The notes below the pieces were generated by a model. That model was given only the letters and a program-made list of their open reading frames with translations, had not been told where the DNA came from and did no database searches. A stretch of DNA of 64,000 nt from Aquila chrysaetos chrysaetos (lineage: Eukaryota > Chordata > Aves > Accipitriformes > Accipitridae). Position numbers and translations under genes: made by a program. Below are positions 1 to 12,696 of the stretch, piece after piece; the first letter of the stretch is position 1, and each line of letters begins with the position of its first letter. Location of the stretch: positions 59,937,204 through 60,001,203 of the forward strand of contig NC_044006.1 in the NCBI RefSeq assembly GCF_900496995.4. The letters run 5' to 3'.

Positions 1-3000
1 AAATTCAATATAGTGAAAATTGAATATATTAAATTTTATTCATCCAGTTCTAAACTTAAAAATCTCTGCAGTCAATTCCACTGTTCCTAATTTATGTTAT
101 ATTAAAATCTGTTGTCTTAGAACTCAATATCTAAGAAGCTGCCAAATTCTATCAGTTCTTACATCAGTGTTTCCAGAATACATTTTTTTCCCCTAAAACC
201 TGGCATGCAGCTTTCTATACCTTCATAATATTTCACATGAGGACTGTTCTAGTGCTTCCTTGTCTACCCACTATACTTATTGCCTCACTACTCTTGAGTT
301 AAGTTTAAAAAGTTTTCTCTTCCCTGCCTCTTGAAACTCAGAGCTGCTGCTTCTCATTCAAATTTCCATCACTGGATTTTATTTTCCTCTCTACCTACTT
401 CCTGACTCTTACCCTTAAGTCTACATGATACTTCCATATCTGTTTATTTCTGAAATCATATTTTCTAACTCTCACCTTGGTGCTTTCTTTTAATTTTCCC
501 ACTGAGCTAGAAGCTTGTAAAGTCACCATACAGCCTCTAATCAAATCCCCACTTAAACAATCTCCTTATTTTGAGCTCATTTAAATACACAAAATTAAAA
601 TGAGAACAAGTATATCATATCACCTGTAAGTCTACAAGAAACGGCATTCTCCAAAAATTGTACTTCTGTAGAGAAAAACTATCCACATATCTTCCAGTCA
701 TGATTCCTTTCCATTTCATTATTATTTTTAATATCATTCTTACTAACTAAGAAGCCTTAAAAATGTGAGCTATAACCACATTATCAAGTGTTTCTTTGTA
801 AATCGTGTATTTCTCAATTTCTAGATGTAAACTTTGTTTACAATTAAGCACACCTATTTTTTTCTTTATTGATCTGTACCTGAGCCTATAAGTTTCTGTC
901 CACATGTGTAAACTCCTTAAGTTTCTCTACTGTATCATTTTAGCATTCTAGTGAAAAAAAACCCTAAAGAAATTGAAAAATACAGTTTGATTTCTAGAGG
1001 AAATAAAAATATGCTTTCAGACAAGGCTGCAACTCCAGTTTCAGTTGCAGGAATTCTATTAACGGTATAAGAACTAATACTGATGTCTGTAGAACACAAA
1101 CAGTATAACCACATTATTTTTAGGCTATGGTTTCCTGAGTTGGATTCCACTTTGTTTCCTCTAAAAATAATAATCAAATGGTATTTTCCCACATTACCCG
1201 TATACATACTAAATTCAGTAATCTGACATGATAAGGAATCAAGAGATAATGAAACAAGACACCACTTGTAAAACACAGGCAAGTTTCTCATGAAAATGTC
1301 CAGGCTTAGGCACATATGTCCATACTTCACAAACCAGATAAAACCATCCTGATTATGGAAGTACAAGCAGCCACTCATCTCATTAATATCCAGAGAATCT
1401 AAATATACTATGCTTTTTTAAAAAAAATCAATTCATTTGTATGAAGAAGTCTAAAAAAGAATTTACATGCCCAACTTTTAGCTACTTAAAAAGCTGATCT
1501 GAAAGCAGATCTTAACATACTAATTAAGTGTCTGAACTCTGGAATATGATGACAGGTTTGAAAAGCAAAGAGCCATGTAAAGCTGGTCATATTTGCAATC
1601 TCCTTTTCCTGTAATCGTGTCTGTATGCCAGACATCAAAGTACAACATCTTCCACTGATACTTTGCAGTTAAGATGTACTTTCACTGATGCCAAGATCTG
1701 ACTTTGGGTCACAATTACAGCCCATTTTTGCTACACAATTAAACCAAGAAATCCCACTTTAAATTGCAACCTCTAAAAATCAACTAACCTTTCAGTATTG
1801 AAGTTGGAATGAGACAACTCAAAAATCCCATGAGTCTGAGCTGAAATTAGTTGTTGGATTTAAACAGCTGGAGGGGGGAAGGGAGACTTATCTGAAGGAA
1901 TTATATTGAGAGCAGCAGGACTCCCTTTAGGAGAGAAACAGAGAACAGTTAGTAAAAGGAAGCAGGATAAATAATGTGAGAAGAACAGTGTCTACAAAAT
2001 AAAACAGGGATAAAAAGAAAGAACAGTAATAAGTCTTAATAGAAAGTGGAACAGAAAAGGCAAAGGGAAGCAAAGGAGTGGAACTGGTGATGATCCAAGA
2101 GTTCATGTAGAGTCTTACCTCTGAAACTGTAATTATTTGCCTCTGATTAAAGTGTAAAAGACTGTGAGAGGTATGTTATTACAGAATAAACTGACATGGA
2201 GGATTTGGGAGTCTCAAACAAGGCTGGGATGAAGAGTCACTCAAACTAGTAACAGTGAGTTCCGTAAGTGTTCTGACCACAGCTATGTTGACAAGGGTAT
2301 ATTCTCTAAAACCTGCAATAGGACAGGACACAACAATAACTCAGAACACAAAGGATGGCAGGTAGTGGCACTGGTACTTTAGGCAGCATTACATTAATGC
2401 ATATCTCATGGGATGAATCTACCAATATTAATGTAATTTCAAATTTATACTACAGTGTCATTTAACTTCTCAGGACCAGGCAGATATCAAGCACTGTTCC
2501 AAGCACTAAATAAAGCACAGCTTCAGGCTTTAAATACATGACACCTGTTTGGAAACACTTATAAGAAAAAAAAAGATTTCTTTTCTAAAAACTAGATGCA
2601 AGCACTAGTTCTAGGGAAGGCACTACCTTCCTGCTAAAGCATGAGGCTAAGATCCAAAATATGCACAGCCACTAAATGCTAGGATCATCTAGGACTTGAT
2701 CTTGATAATTGCATCCTTGCATAAAAAAATTTGTATTGCAGTTTCACCTTGATATAACATGCTTTTATTTCATTTCCTAAGCAATGATGTGAAGATTTCC
2801 ACACTTTTGTGCTATACACCTCCTGCCACTCGTTGCTTATGGGTTATGGCTAATAAGAGTTGACTTGTCACCAAGGAAAGAACCAGGGTATCTTCATACT
2901 GGGTAAGAGATAACCCAATAGGAAAAGCATGAGCATTACCTATATGCCAAGTGCAAAATAAAAAACAGTTTAAGTAACTCCACTATTCGCCAAGAAGTAT

Positions 3001-4203
3001 TATTGAAGGGCTATCATTACTACATCAAAAAAATCTGAGTATCATTTCCATGTGCCTTTATGTGAGACAAACATTGTATTTTACTCTATTAATTAGTTCT
3101 GTAATACTGCTAAATACCTAGAAATTGTGTAATATTAGTATTGCACATGTCCTTCATAGGTCTGACGAATCCTTGAAAGACAAGTCCCAGGACCAAATCC
3201 TAACCAAATGGCTACAAAAGGCTCTCATCCACTTCTCTTCCATGATGGAAAAAATTCAGACTGGATTTGTAAAAGTTAGGAAAAGTTTATGGTCACTGGG
3301 GTCAGAGCAAAATGCCAACCAACCAACCTCTGTCTGTGGAAAGGATCTAGTTATTGTGGGAACTATTGGACTCAGCTAGTTGCATTTGTGCTCAGAGAGA
3401 AACTGTATTATCACTCCATTTATTTAGTGTACTTCCTCAGACATTTCTAGGACAACTTACTTCTAGAAATGCTCCCTCACTATGGAGTGTGCACTACAAG
3501 ATGGAATATAAATGCATAGCTTATGTAAATAGAAACTGTAATTACACATTCTAAAAAAAGGCCGGTCATCTCACTATCATTGCCTCACTGAAACAAATGA
3601 ATCATTATTGCATAATTTCCTCTGAAGATAACAGGAAGTCTTGATCCTTAATTCAACACTGGATTTGGTTCAATGGCTTGTTTCATTTTCTTATAAAACA
3701 CTATCAACATCTAGTGGTGTATTTAGCTACTATGTAAACTGTGTGTTATGAAGATGAAAGCATTTTATTTACTTAGCATTAAACATTTAGAATAAGACAT
3801 AGATTTATCATGTTGCAGTTATGCCAGACTATGTGGAGGTGGGGGTGGAAAATGAAGTAACATGGAATAAACTTGACAGAACTGTTGAGGATTTTGAGAA
3901 CAAACAACACGCCGACATTTTACATGATGGAAACTTGAATAATTTTCCGTCCAAAAGTGAAGACAGACTAAATAAAAAACTACAGCTTGAGGATGCTTCA
4001 TATCCTCATTCATACTTTCCATGAAGTATGAAGGGACATGAGCAAATATTTTGAAAGAAAACCTCACAGGTTTTTCAAATAAAAATATTTTTCACACTGT
4101 TTCTTATAATTTGGAGGAAAAAAAATAAATTTCCCATTTACAAAACTCCACTATTTGTTATGAACATACAACCAGAATCTACATAAATAAGTTGTTGACT
4201 TAC
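1..4203 (-). other. PRTFDC1 intron 3 (left edge), no exon seen
   Basis: This is AT-rich intronic DNA downstream of PRTFDC1 exon 3. I looked on the minus strand for the next exon, which in HPRT genes is short (about 66 nt) and encodes a GGDDLSTL-type segment, and did not find it; it should lie beyond the left edge. Bases 1-720 are pyrimidine-rich and G-poor on the plus strand, and 1860-2100 are purine-rich. A 67-codon ORF at 3821-4024 (plus) is discussed in the findings. Confidence 0.7.
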
Positions 4204-4387
4204 GTGGTAACTTTTCAGTCTAACAAAATCGACTTTCATGGAGATGAACCTTTCTGAATTTCTGCTGAGATTTTTGATGTGCTCCACAAGGTCAGCACAG
4301 AACTTGTAGCCACCTTTGAGGACACAGAGAACCACAATATCATTGTCTCCAATGTCTTGCATAATATCTTTGGCCAATCGTTCTGTC
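4204..4387 (-). CDS. PRTFDC1: PRTFDC1 exon 3 (HPRT-like phosphoribosyltransferase), internal coding exon
   Basis: Read on the minus strand, this exon completes the Arg codon split by intron 2 and continues [13 protein letters not shown] and [19 protein letters not shown], ending in DFVRLKSYH. The LKGG stretch is the loop I segment of HPRT-type enzymes that contacts pyrophosphate/PRPP. An acceptor CCCCAG precedes the exon and a strong donor GTAAGT follows it. The exon is exactly 184 nt, the length I know for HPRT1 exon 3, with the same phase. Choices such as DFVRLKSY and the match to exon 2 favour PRTFDC1 over HPRT1, and the ENKUR and THNSL1 neighbours support this. PRTFDC1 is a vertebrate HPRT paralogue thought to act on purine bases in the cytosol; the human protein has very weak activity because a catalytic Asp is replaced, but that residue is encoded in exons outside this window. 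Confidence 0.95.
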
Positions 4388-6908
4388 CTGGGGCAAAAAA
4401 AATTAAGGATAAAATAACATTAGATGCAGATTCTCTAAGTTCATGGTATGCTTTCCATGGGGTTACAAAGAAACACTATGGTGAGTATATAGCTTGACTG
4501 ACAGTCTGTTTACGTGTCTTGACTTGATTTGACTGGGTTTGGATCAAGTTCACAGTAGGCCAATATAGAGTGATGGATACAAGATGCAAAGCACGTGAAT
4601 CAAACTTGTTAACCTTAAATGCATAAATTCCCCAGTTATGCATATTCAGCATATGTTGAATTTATAAGCATTTCAGAGACTTTGGAGTAAAGAATGCAAC
4701 TTAGCCTTCAGTTTTACCTCACAGGAAACATCAATATAAAATATTCCTGTAAAATCCCCTAACTTGTTATGTTAGTACTACACAAGAACAATAAATTAAG
4801 TGAAATATAGGGAAGACAATTATTAGAAATATTTCACACTGATAGGCTTTGGAAGATGCTACCCCTACAATTTTAATAAAAATATACACAAATACTATAA
4901 AGAAATATAGCATTAATCAAAATTTTATAAACAGTGTACATTAGCACTATTTAATACAGCAAAAAAAGAAGAGTGCAAAGAGCTGAAGTGACTTGTTCAA
5001 GATCACACCATGAGAATAATCAAGGTTATGCTGTAGTTAACCTGGAATTGCAGGGCTTGTTTTCTCTTCTCTCTGACAATTCTGCATTGCAAACACAACA
5101 TGGCAGATGACTGAAACCAAAAGATACACATTTCTGCCATACGATAGTACACAAATTTTCAAGATAAAAATAATAAACATGAATGCTTTTCTTCAGTAGC
5201 TTTGCTTTCTAAAGAACAAGGTAGATGGCATTTCTAGACCTAAAACAGGGTACCAGGTCATTTCTAGATGTAAAGTAGGTATCAACAGAAAACTGAACAA
5301 TATCTTTTGATGTTTTGAGGAAAAACAGCTCAGTGCATTATTTTCTGTAAATGCTTTCACAGGCAAGTTCTTTGATAGCTCTCTGAATTATATCAGTAGT
5401 TTCAATGAGAGTGGACTTCTTGACAGGATCCTATAATTTATCCCATGTCTTTCATGATTACATTTTTTGTGTTTTTTTTTCTCTACCCACTGTGGGAGGA
5501 ATGGGAATGCATTTGCCACTAAATAAATACATTGAACTTTAGTGAAATCTACGTATGCGCATGTACTAAAGAATAAGCTCTAAACTGAAGATAATATACT
5601 AGTTATGAGCAAAAGCTGTCACTTCATTTTTGCATCTTTGTATTTGCAATGCTCAAGTAAATTTCATATAGCAAAAATCAGTATTTTTTAGATTTGAAAA
5701 AATAGAAGATATCATTAGATCATCTTGTTTGACCTCAAATACAGAAATCCTTTTCCTGATATAAGAATGAAGATTAGTAAAAGACTTTCAATTATTTCAC
5801 TGCAGATTAGTAAAACAGTCTTTATCATCTTTTATCAAGTCTGAGCATAATGGTGAAAGCCTCTCATTAAGAGGAAACATTTCTCTGGTGATTTTCATTT
5901 TTCTTATATTCTTCCTCAGATTGTTTGAGGAGCTGAAATTTCCAAAAATTCCAAAGACCACTTTGTATTTTAGAAGAGCATGAACTCCAGCATAGACAAA
6001 AATGTACTCATTTCAATTTCTAAATAAAAACATACCAGTTTTTTAACCTATATTTAATTGCTACCAACTGACAAGATAATTTTTTTAAGTGCTGAGCCTT
6101 CTTCCTACATGAAAATTTTGCATGATCACAATATATTCAGTTCTGTGTCCTTTTCCATTAGAACAGAATCAGTCTTTTCTGCTGGAGTAAGAAAAAACAG
6201 TGGAGTTCATTCTGCTGGAGTATAAAACCAAAACTGTAGTTCAATGCTTACTTCAAACAAATTTATATTGAATTCTATGAGAACTGAAGTTCTAACATAT
6301 TTATTTAAAAAAGAGGAATTAAGTGTCAGTCGACTCTAACCAAAAGAGATGAAAAATTAAACACAATGGTAACTGAAAAGGCAAGGAAAGAAAGCTTGTA
6401 TTTAAAAACAAATACAAGAGTCATAACTCTTCCTTATGATGGCTGTTTACAATCTTCTTTCAAGGAGTTCCAACAATTTCAGTACTTGCAACTGGCTGTT
6501 TAAATGTGGTAGGTAGAGAGCTGCAGGCTGAAAATGTCCCATGAAATTCCCAATAAATACACTGTTGAAAATTACCATTTTGTAACTTTTTCATAAGATT
6601 TTTAACAGCATGTCAAAACAATAACTGACCATGAACACTGAGCTGGACTACCACAAATACCAAAGCACCATCAAATGCCTACACTGAGAGCACACAGGAA
6701 CTACTACAAGGTAAGGAATGAGTGATGATCAAGTTTTACCACTGCCACCCTCCAAACCTAGCATCTGGACCCAAACAGCCCATGACACACTTTTTGGTTG
6801 TGCTGAATGGCAGAAGTCAATGGTGCAGTCAGGAACCATTAGGTTAATCGGCATTTGTACTGGGGAGTTGCCAAAGTTGTACATAATTGAATGTAGTTTT
6901 TTCTTCTT

Positions 6909-8039
6909 TGTATCGGGTTTGTGCGGCAAGGTTTTGGTAGTGGGGGGTGCTACAGGGGTGGCTTCTGTGAGAGGCTGTGAGGAGCTTTCTCTACGTCCAA
7001 CAGAGCCAATGCCAGCTGGCTCCAACACGGACCTGCCGCTGGCCAAAGCTGAGCCCATCAGCAATGGTGGTAGCACCCCTAGGGTAACACATTTAAGAAG
7101 GGAAAAATTCCCTGCACAATAGAAACTGCAGCTAGGAGGAAGGAATGAGAACATGTGTGAGAACCAACCCTGCAGACCCCAAGGTCAGTGAAGAAGGAGG
7201 GGGAGAAGGTGCTCCAGGCACCAGAGCAGAGATTCCCCTGCAGCCCGTGGTGGGGAAGACCACGGTGAGGCAGGCTGTCCCCCTGCAGCCCGTGGAGGTC
7301 CATGGTGGAGCAGATATCCACCTGCAACCTGGGGAGGACCCCATGCCGGAGCAGGTGGATGCCCGAAGGAGGCTGTGACCCCGTGGGAAGCCCACGCTGG
7401 AGCAGGCTCCAGGCAAGACCTGCGGACCCGTGGAGAGAGGAGTCCCTGCTGGAGCAGATTTGCTGGCAGGACTTGTGACCCCACGGGGGACCCACGCTGG
7501 AGCAGTCTGTGCCTGAGGGACTGCATCCCGTGGAAGGGACCCAGTTCATGAAGAACTGGAGCCCATGGGAAGGACCCATGTTGGAAAAGTTCGTGGAAGA
7601 CTGTCTCCCATGGGAGGGACCCCATGCTGGAGCAGGGGAAGAGTGTGAGGAGTCCTTGTCCTGAGGAGGAAGGAGCAGCAGAGACAACGTGTGATGAACT
7701 GACCGTAACCCCCATTCCTGCGCTGCTGGGAGGCAGTAGGTAGAGAATTCGGGAGTGAAGCTGTGCCTGTGAAGAAGGGAGGTGTAGGGGGCAGGTGTTT
7801 TAAGATTTGGTTTTATTTCTCATTACCCTACTCTGATTTGATTGATAATAAATTAAATTAATTTTGCCCAAGTCAGGTCTGTTTTGCCAGTGACGGTAAT
7901 TGGTGAATGATCTCTCCCTGTCCTTATCTCGACTCATAAGCCTTTCATTATATTTTCTCTCCCCTGTCCATTTGAGGAGAGGGAGTCATAGAGCAGCTTT
8001 GGTGGGCACCTGGCACCCAGCCAGGGTCAACCCACCACA
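6909..8039 (+). mobile_element. Solo endogenous retroviral LTR (avian ERVL-like), in PRTFDC1 intron 2
   Basis: A GC-richer block with sharp edges interrupts the AT-rich intron. Its text is familiar from avian genomes as a roughly 1.1-kb LTR: it has GGCAAGGTTTTGGTAG near the left end and GGGCACCTGGCACCCAGCC followed by CAACCCACCACA at the right end. It contains a TTTAAG TATA-like site near 7090 and an AATAAA poly(A) signal at 7847-7852, so it reads plus, antisense to PRTFDC1. The right edge (CACCACA at 8039) is clear. The left edge is less certain; a TG at 6909 preceded by TTCTT compares with TCCTT after the right edge, an imperfect 5-bp duplication. No internal gag/pol sequence flanks it. The family name is from memory (TguERVL2-type), so treat it as provisional. 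Confidence 0.82.
7380..7640 (+). repeat. Degenerate internal tandem repeat within the LTR
   Basis: Variants of the phrase CCCACGCTGGAGCAG recur inside the LTR, for example near 7390, 7490 and 7620, with related CTGGAGCAG at about 7450. The spacing is irregular. The repeats appear to belong to the LTR family itself. They open long frames on both strands that are not genes. Confidence 0.7.
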
Positions 8040-8468
8040 TCCTTTTTATATTAAAAAGACAGGATGGTTAGAGTGCAAGTGGGACATTCAAGTATAACTA
8101 TATACAAAGTTTTGTACTTGCCCTTTGACCTGCGGTTCAGCTCTCTTGTAATTTACATTCCAATGCCAATTTCACTATGTGATCACACTCTCCTTTTTGT
8201 GGGACCTCTGTTTAATTCAACGCCCAAATCAGAAATTACGTGAAAGAAATTAGACAGTGAGTTGCAAAGGCAACTACAAGTCTAGCATTTCCTAACCTTC
8301 AAGCATTTATTTACTTTCCAAATTAAATAAATAAAAGTATTTTTATAACTGCTAATATAATATTTTAGGACAAATGTTATACACACTGCCTGTGAATGAC
8401 AGGCTTTATAAAAAAGAATAATACTACTGACCAAAGAATTTATTTAGTAACATTCAAACTACACATAC

Positions 8469-8575
8469 CTGTCAACAATAATGCCGTGAGGTATGAGCAC
8501 ATATTCCAGATCTCCGTAGTAGTGCTGAGGATAAGTGAACAAATCCAGACTGTATCCGGGCCAATTGTCTGAAAT
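8469..8575 (-). CDS. PRTFDC1: PRTFDC1 exon 2, internal coding exon
   Basis: The minus strand reads [18 protein letters not shown] followed by [18 protein letters not shown], with the final Arg codon split AG|G across intron 2. This is the N-terminal part of the HPRT fold; human PRTFDC1 has a nearly identical [19 protein letters not shown] segment, whereas HPRT1 has FCIPNHYAEDLEKVFIPHG, so the paralogue assignment is firm. The acceptor is TGCAG and the donor is GTATGT. The exon is 107 nt, matching HPRT1 exon 2, and starts in phase 0 after the GVV codons of exon 1. It lies about 4.1 kb upstream (in transcription) of exon 3 and 4.1 kb downstream of exon 1, so the three exons span about 8.5 kb. 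Confidence 0.96.
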
Positions 8576-11500
8576 CTGCATATCAAATAGTACTGTTAAG
8601 AATACTTCATGGTGTTTGACAATATGTAACTGATATAAAATCAGTGTTCTAGTACACTCTATTGGCTGAATTAATCATATGACATACCCTGTTCCAGTTA
8701 TAATTCACTATTTCACTTTTCCTATTAATTATTTTGCTTCTCGGTATATTTCAGAAATCAAATGCTACAGTTTTTTCCCCAGAGAACTGGGAAATTTCAC
8801 CTGAAATTACAAACAACTAGATAGAAAGAGGATATTTAATAGTAAATTAGTAGCAAGTGTAAGTTTCTTACTACTTTCAAACTCGGAATGCAAATGTAAG
8901 ATTACTAGTAAGAAGGGCTTCTCCAATGGGAGATTCAGACAGTGGGATTAAAAGTCTTAAGGTATTTTAAAGTCACACATAAGTAAATAAATATTCTACA
9001 GATGAAACAGCACATAGGGAGAATAAATTATGTGGTTCATGGATGGTATCTGTACAAATCAGTGGAAGACTGTACTTCTTGCCAAAGGTGAGGTTCTTAA
9101 TTTCGATAAGTCATCAAAGATAAGTGATTACAAAATGTTTGCATCTCACCTCACTATCAGCTAGTCTGTAAATTCAGACATTTACAGAAAAAATATTTTA
9201 CAGATTTAATATATGTTAGTTTCATAAGTATCAGGATACAACAATTAGGAGATCCCACAGCATACTATGGCAGTAGAGATTAAGTAGGGCAAAAATCAGC
9301 CAACAGGCAAAGCCTTCAGAAAGCTATGAAGATGCAAAGTCATCAGCGTAAGAACTAAAGAAACTCCAAGCCAACAATTTTCACAATTCCTTACGAAAGA
9401 CAAGACCCACAGGTTCACAAGGTATCTTGGAATCATTACGAAGATTTGCTTCAGTACTGGTTCAGGACAAAAAGTGAAACCTAACAGGTTTGCTTTAGAA
9501 CCATGTTCCTCAAGTCACATACTGTCTGTCTTCTTTCTACAGCTTGGCCACATGAACCTTGAGTAGAAGGATAAATGGTGAGAAACCCGCCTTTGTCAAG
9601 TGCACGTCTTAACGGCATTTCTGCTAAATCTAGCTGTTAAAGGACTGTCACTGAAACTAACCTCTGCTTCTGATTTCATGTAGTAGAGCAATAAACCATG
9701 TCTTAAAAATATCTAGGCTAACACAACATATTTGTTGTTGAGCTGCTCCTCCTCATCTAGTCTTCTTGAACTTAGGTGTAGCCCTGCCTCATGCTGTACT
9801 GAAACAATGTTCTGCCTCATGGATTTTTGTTTGGTTGGGGTTTTTTTGCATATTCATTGACAGCTACATACACCTCGACTGTCATGTTTTTTTAACTCTG
9901 CCCAACAGTTTCTGTATCAAAAAAAGTTTTTTGTTGGTAACTACTACCAAACATTTGCCCATAAAGAGCATGACTCGGAGATCACTGGAATCAATGAAAG
10001 CTTTTCCCCTGACTTACACAAGCCTTGAAACTACATAAGAAAAAAGTTACTTAGTTATGTTTCTCATTTCTATAGAAACAGGAGATTATAAATATCTTGC
10101 TTGGCAAAGTTTTTAATTAGAGGCAAATCTTGCTCCAGAAACACTGATGCAGAAGGCCTGGGAAGCCTATTTTGCAATCTTCATTTTCAGTACATAAGGG
10201 TAGCTGACACTTTTTAAACATTTTGTAGCAATGAACTGTCTGGAATGGTTTTGTTCAAAAGCGTTTTAACATAAAATGAAACCATTTCAGATAGTGCTTT
10301 AAATTGCGTAAGTACTATAAACACCCACTAAGAACCCTTGTCAGTATTGCTTACTTATGCATTCTCATCAAATTGCATGTTTTTTAGTGTGATGCAGAAG
10401 ATCACACTAAATGGATGGAAACTGCTTCAGAATTCATACAAACCAATAGCTTTTACTCAGGTTACAATAAGTCCTTTATGAAACAGGATCAGGATGGAAT
10501 TTTGATTCTCCTATCTATGCTTCTGGTTCTCTTGATTAGAACATAAACTGCATCACTTTGCAATAATATAGACGTTCTCATTTATAAGTGCTCACTGGCA
10601 TTTGACAAGTAAGATTAAATTCACATGTACTTTCTAATTAATTATTTTTCTAATATAATAAGCCTATTCCATATTCTTCTTTCTTTTAAACAGGCACTTC
10701 CCAACAATAAGGCTTAGAAATTCTCATTTACCCTGAAGTTATTCACAGCATTATGCTATGGACATTTTCAAGTAACCATTAATTTTTATGAGCATTCAGC
10801 CTGTTGATTTAAAAAAAAAAAAAAAAAAAAAAAATAAAGAAATAAAGAAAAAGTGCAATTATCCTCAGTTTCACAGCTAAGAATCAAAAAATATCTGCCC
10901 CAAATTAAACTCAACTTCTATTTACTTCTGGCTGTAGCCCTTGAAAATATGAAGGAAACATTTGTGATTGTTTAATAAAAAGAGAGTATTCAACTGGATA
11001 AATAAATATATATACTAAATATATTGGTACACAAGTGTGTAAAAAAAGTCCTACAGTGAAAGAAAGAGCTATTTTTAAAGTTCAGGCTTGCCATGTTCAA
11101 GCAGCCCAGCAGAAATTCTTCAGTAGGTCTTTAAAAAGTAGATGTGAATATATACAAAAAGGAGTACAAATACATGGCAATACTGGAAAGCATTCCCTTG
11201 AGGCGTAAGAGAAGCTGGAGACATTCAATTGCAACGCCTTTGGAAGAACATTGCTAGTTTTGTTGTCTGGCAAAGTGGGTCCATGTGAGGTTTGAGCACA
11301 GTACTTGCTTCAAAGCAACAATGACCTGGATTCTGCTTTGGTATAAAATAAGGGAGCAAGCACCAAGCAAAATCCAGCTTTTGTAAACTTAAATCAAACT
11401 GCACTGGCCTTACTTTTGGTTGGTTTTGGGGGGCGTTAGGGAGCGCATGTGTGTAGCAAGCAGAAGAAATTAAATCAAGCAGAACATGGTTATGAGCATT

Positions 11501-12696
11501 CATTTCCTCCTTTGCAATATCTTCGCTTTGGTGCTAAACATAGTCACCCACTTTAAAAATGTCATTTATGACACAGGTGTCAGGAGAGGTTGTTGATGCG
11601 CGGCGGTTTCAGACAGAGCTCGAACACACAGCGACGGGTTTCTTTGCAAGGGGGATGGAGGGAACGCTGGCGTGGATAGGGTGTAACCGCTGCCTACACG
11701 GAGCGCTCAGCTCTGGGCCACAGTCTGGGTGGCTGTTCTGCAACTCGGTTAAAATCCCAGTGCTACAATGAAATAAGAGCGTACCTAACGTGGTGGCAGT
11801 GATGGTATTTGCTTCACAGGAAAATCTGGTTTGTCCCTCAGAATAAGGAGCATATTTGTTCATTTTTGCATAATTTATTCAGCCCCACAGGTACTCAAAA
11901 CGCACTGCCAAAGTTCGGGCTTTTTCCCACCGCGGAAGACTAAAGGGCTGTCTAACAGCGTGCTTTTACGGCCCTCTCAGATCCTCAAAGGCCTCTAAGC
12001 GTTTCGGTGAGAGCCAGACACGCCGGGATCCCTGGGGATCCTGATCTCAACGCACAGCCGCAGCCGCCGCTCCGGGTAATTCAGGACCGTATTTTCACGG
12101 TGGGAGCCAACAGCCCGGTGAAGCCTGGGGAGCCGGCCGGCCCTGCCTGCCTCTAGCCCGGGGAGCTCAACACGCACCTTCCCGCCGCAGCCCGCGGGCA
12201 GGGCCAGGCACCGTCCCCCTCCGGCAGCCCCAGCAGGGCTGGGGACGGCGGGCTGAGGCGTGAGGGGACGCAAGCGCGGGGACGGGAGCAGGGTGAGGGG
12301 ACGCGGCCCAAGGGCCGGCCGGGCGAGCCCGGAGCGAGCGGGGACCCTCGCAGGGTGGCTCCGCGGGCGGGAAGGACGTGAGGAGTCAGGCGGGGGCTGG
12401 CGGCGGCCTCGAGGCGGGGGACGGGGGGGGGCGGGCAGAGGGGCAAGGCAGGGAGCGCAGCGGTGCCGGGGACCGTCAGGGAAGGGCCGGGCAGGCGCGG
12501 GGAGTCAAGCACGTAGCGCTGCGGGAGCGACAGCCCCGGGGGAGCCGCGCTGAAGGGCGGGCGGCGCGGGGTCTGCGGCAGCGATGGCGGCGGAGGGCGG
12601 GAAGGAACGGCGGAGAAGGGGGCTGGGGGGGGTAGGCGAATCGCGCACCGCGGGGGGCGAGCGGCCGGGGCGGGCCGGGCGACGCTTTGCATTTAC
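8576..12696 (-). other. PRTFDC1 intron 1
   Basis: AT-rich intron between exons 1 and 2, with its 5' end in the CpG island. It contains a 24-A run at 10811-10834 followed by AAATAAAG-like repeats. I see no coding exon, although short open frames occur by chance. Confidence 0.8.
10811..10834 (+). repeat. Poly(A) run (24 A)
   Basis: A homopolymer of 24 A is followed by imperfect TAAAGAAATAAAG units. It could be the tail of an old retroposed sequence, but the preceding DNA is not recognisable, so it is listed only as a simple repeat. Confidence 0.9.

Larger units (their letters stand above)
4388..8468 (-). other. PRTFDC1 intron 2
   Basis: The intron separates exon 2 from exon 3. It is AT-rich except for the solo LTR at about 6.9-8.04 kb. 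I see no other coding exon or recognisable repeat in it. Confidence 0.85.

Noticed and set aside
4381..4500. Plus-strand frame 4279-4497
   Set aside because: It is the antisense shadow of PRTFDC1 exon 3, whose minus-strand reading is unambiguous.
7079..7715. Frames of 140-202 codons at about 7.1-7.7 kb
   Set aside because: They lie in the solo LTR and its degenerate repeats. LTRs of this type are non-coding, and the translations are low-complexity.
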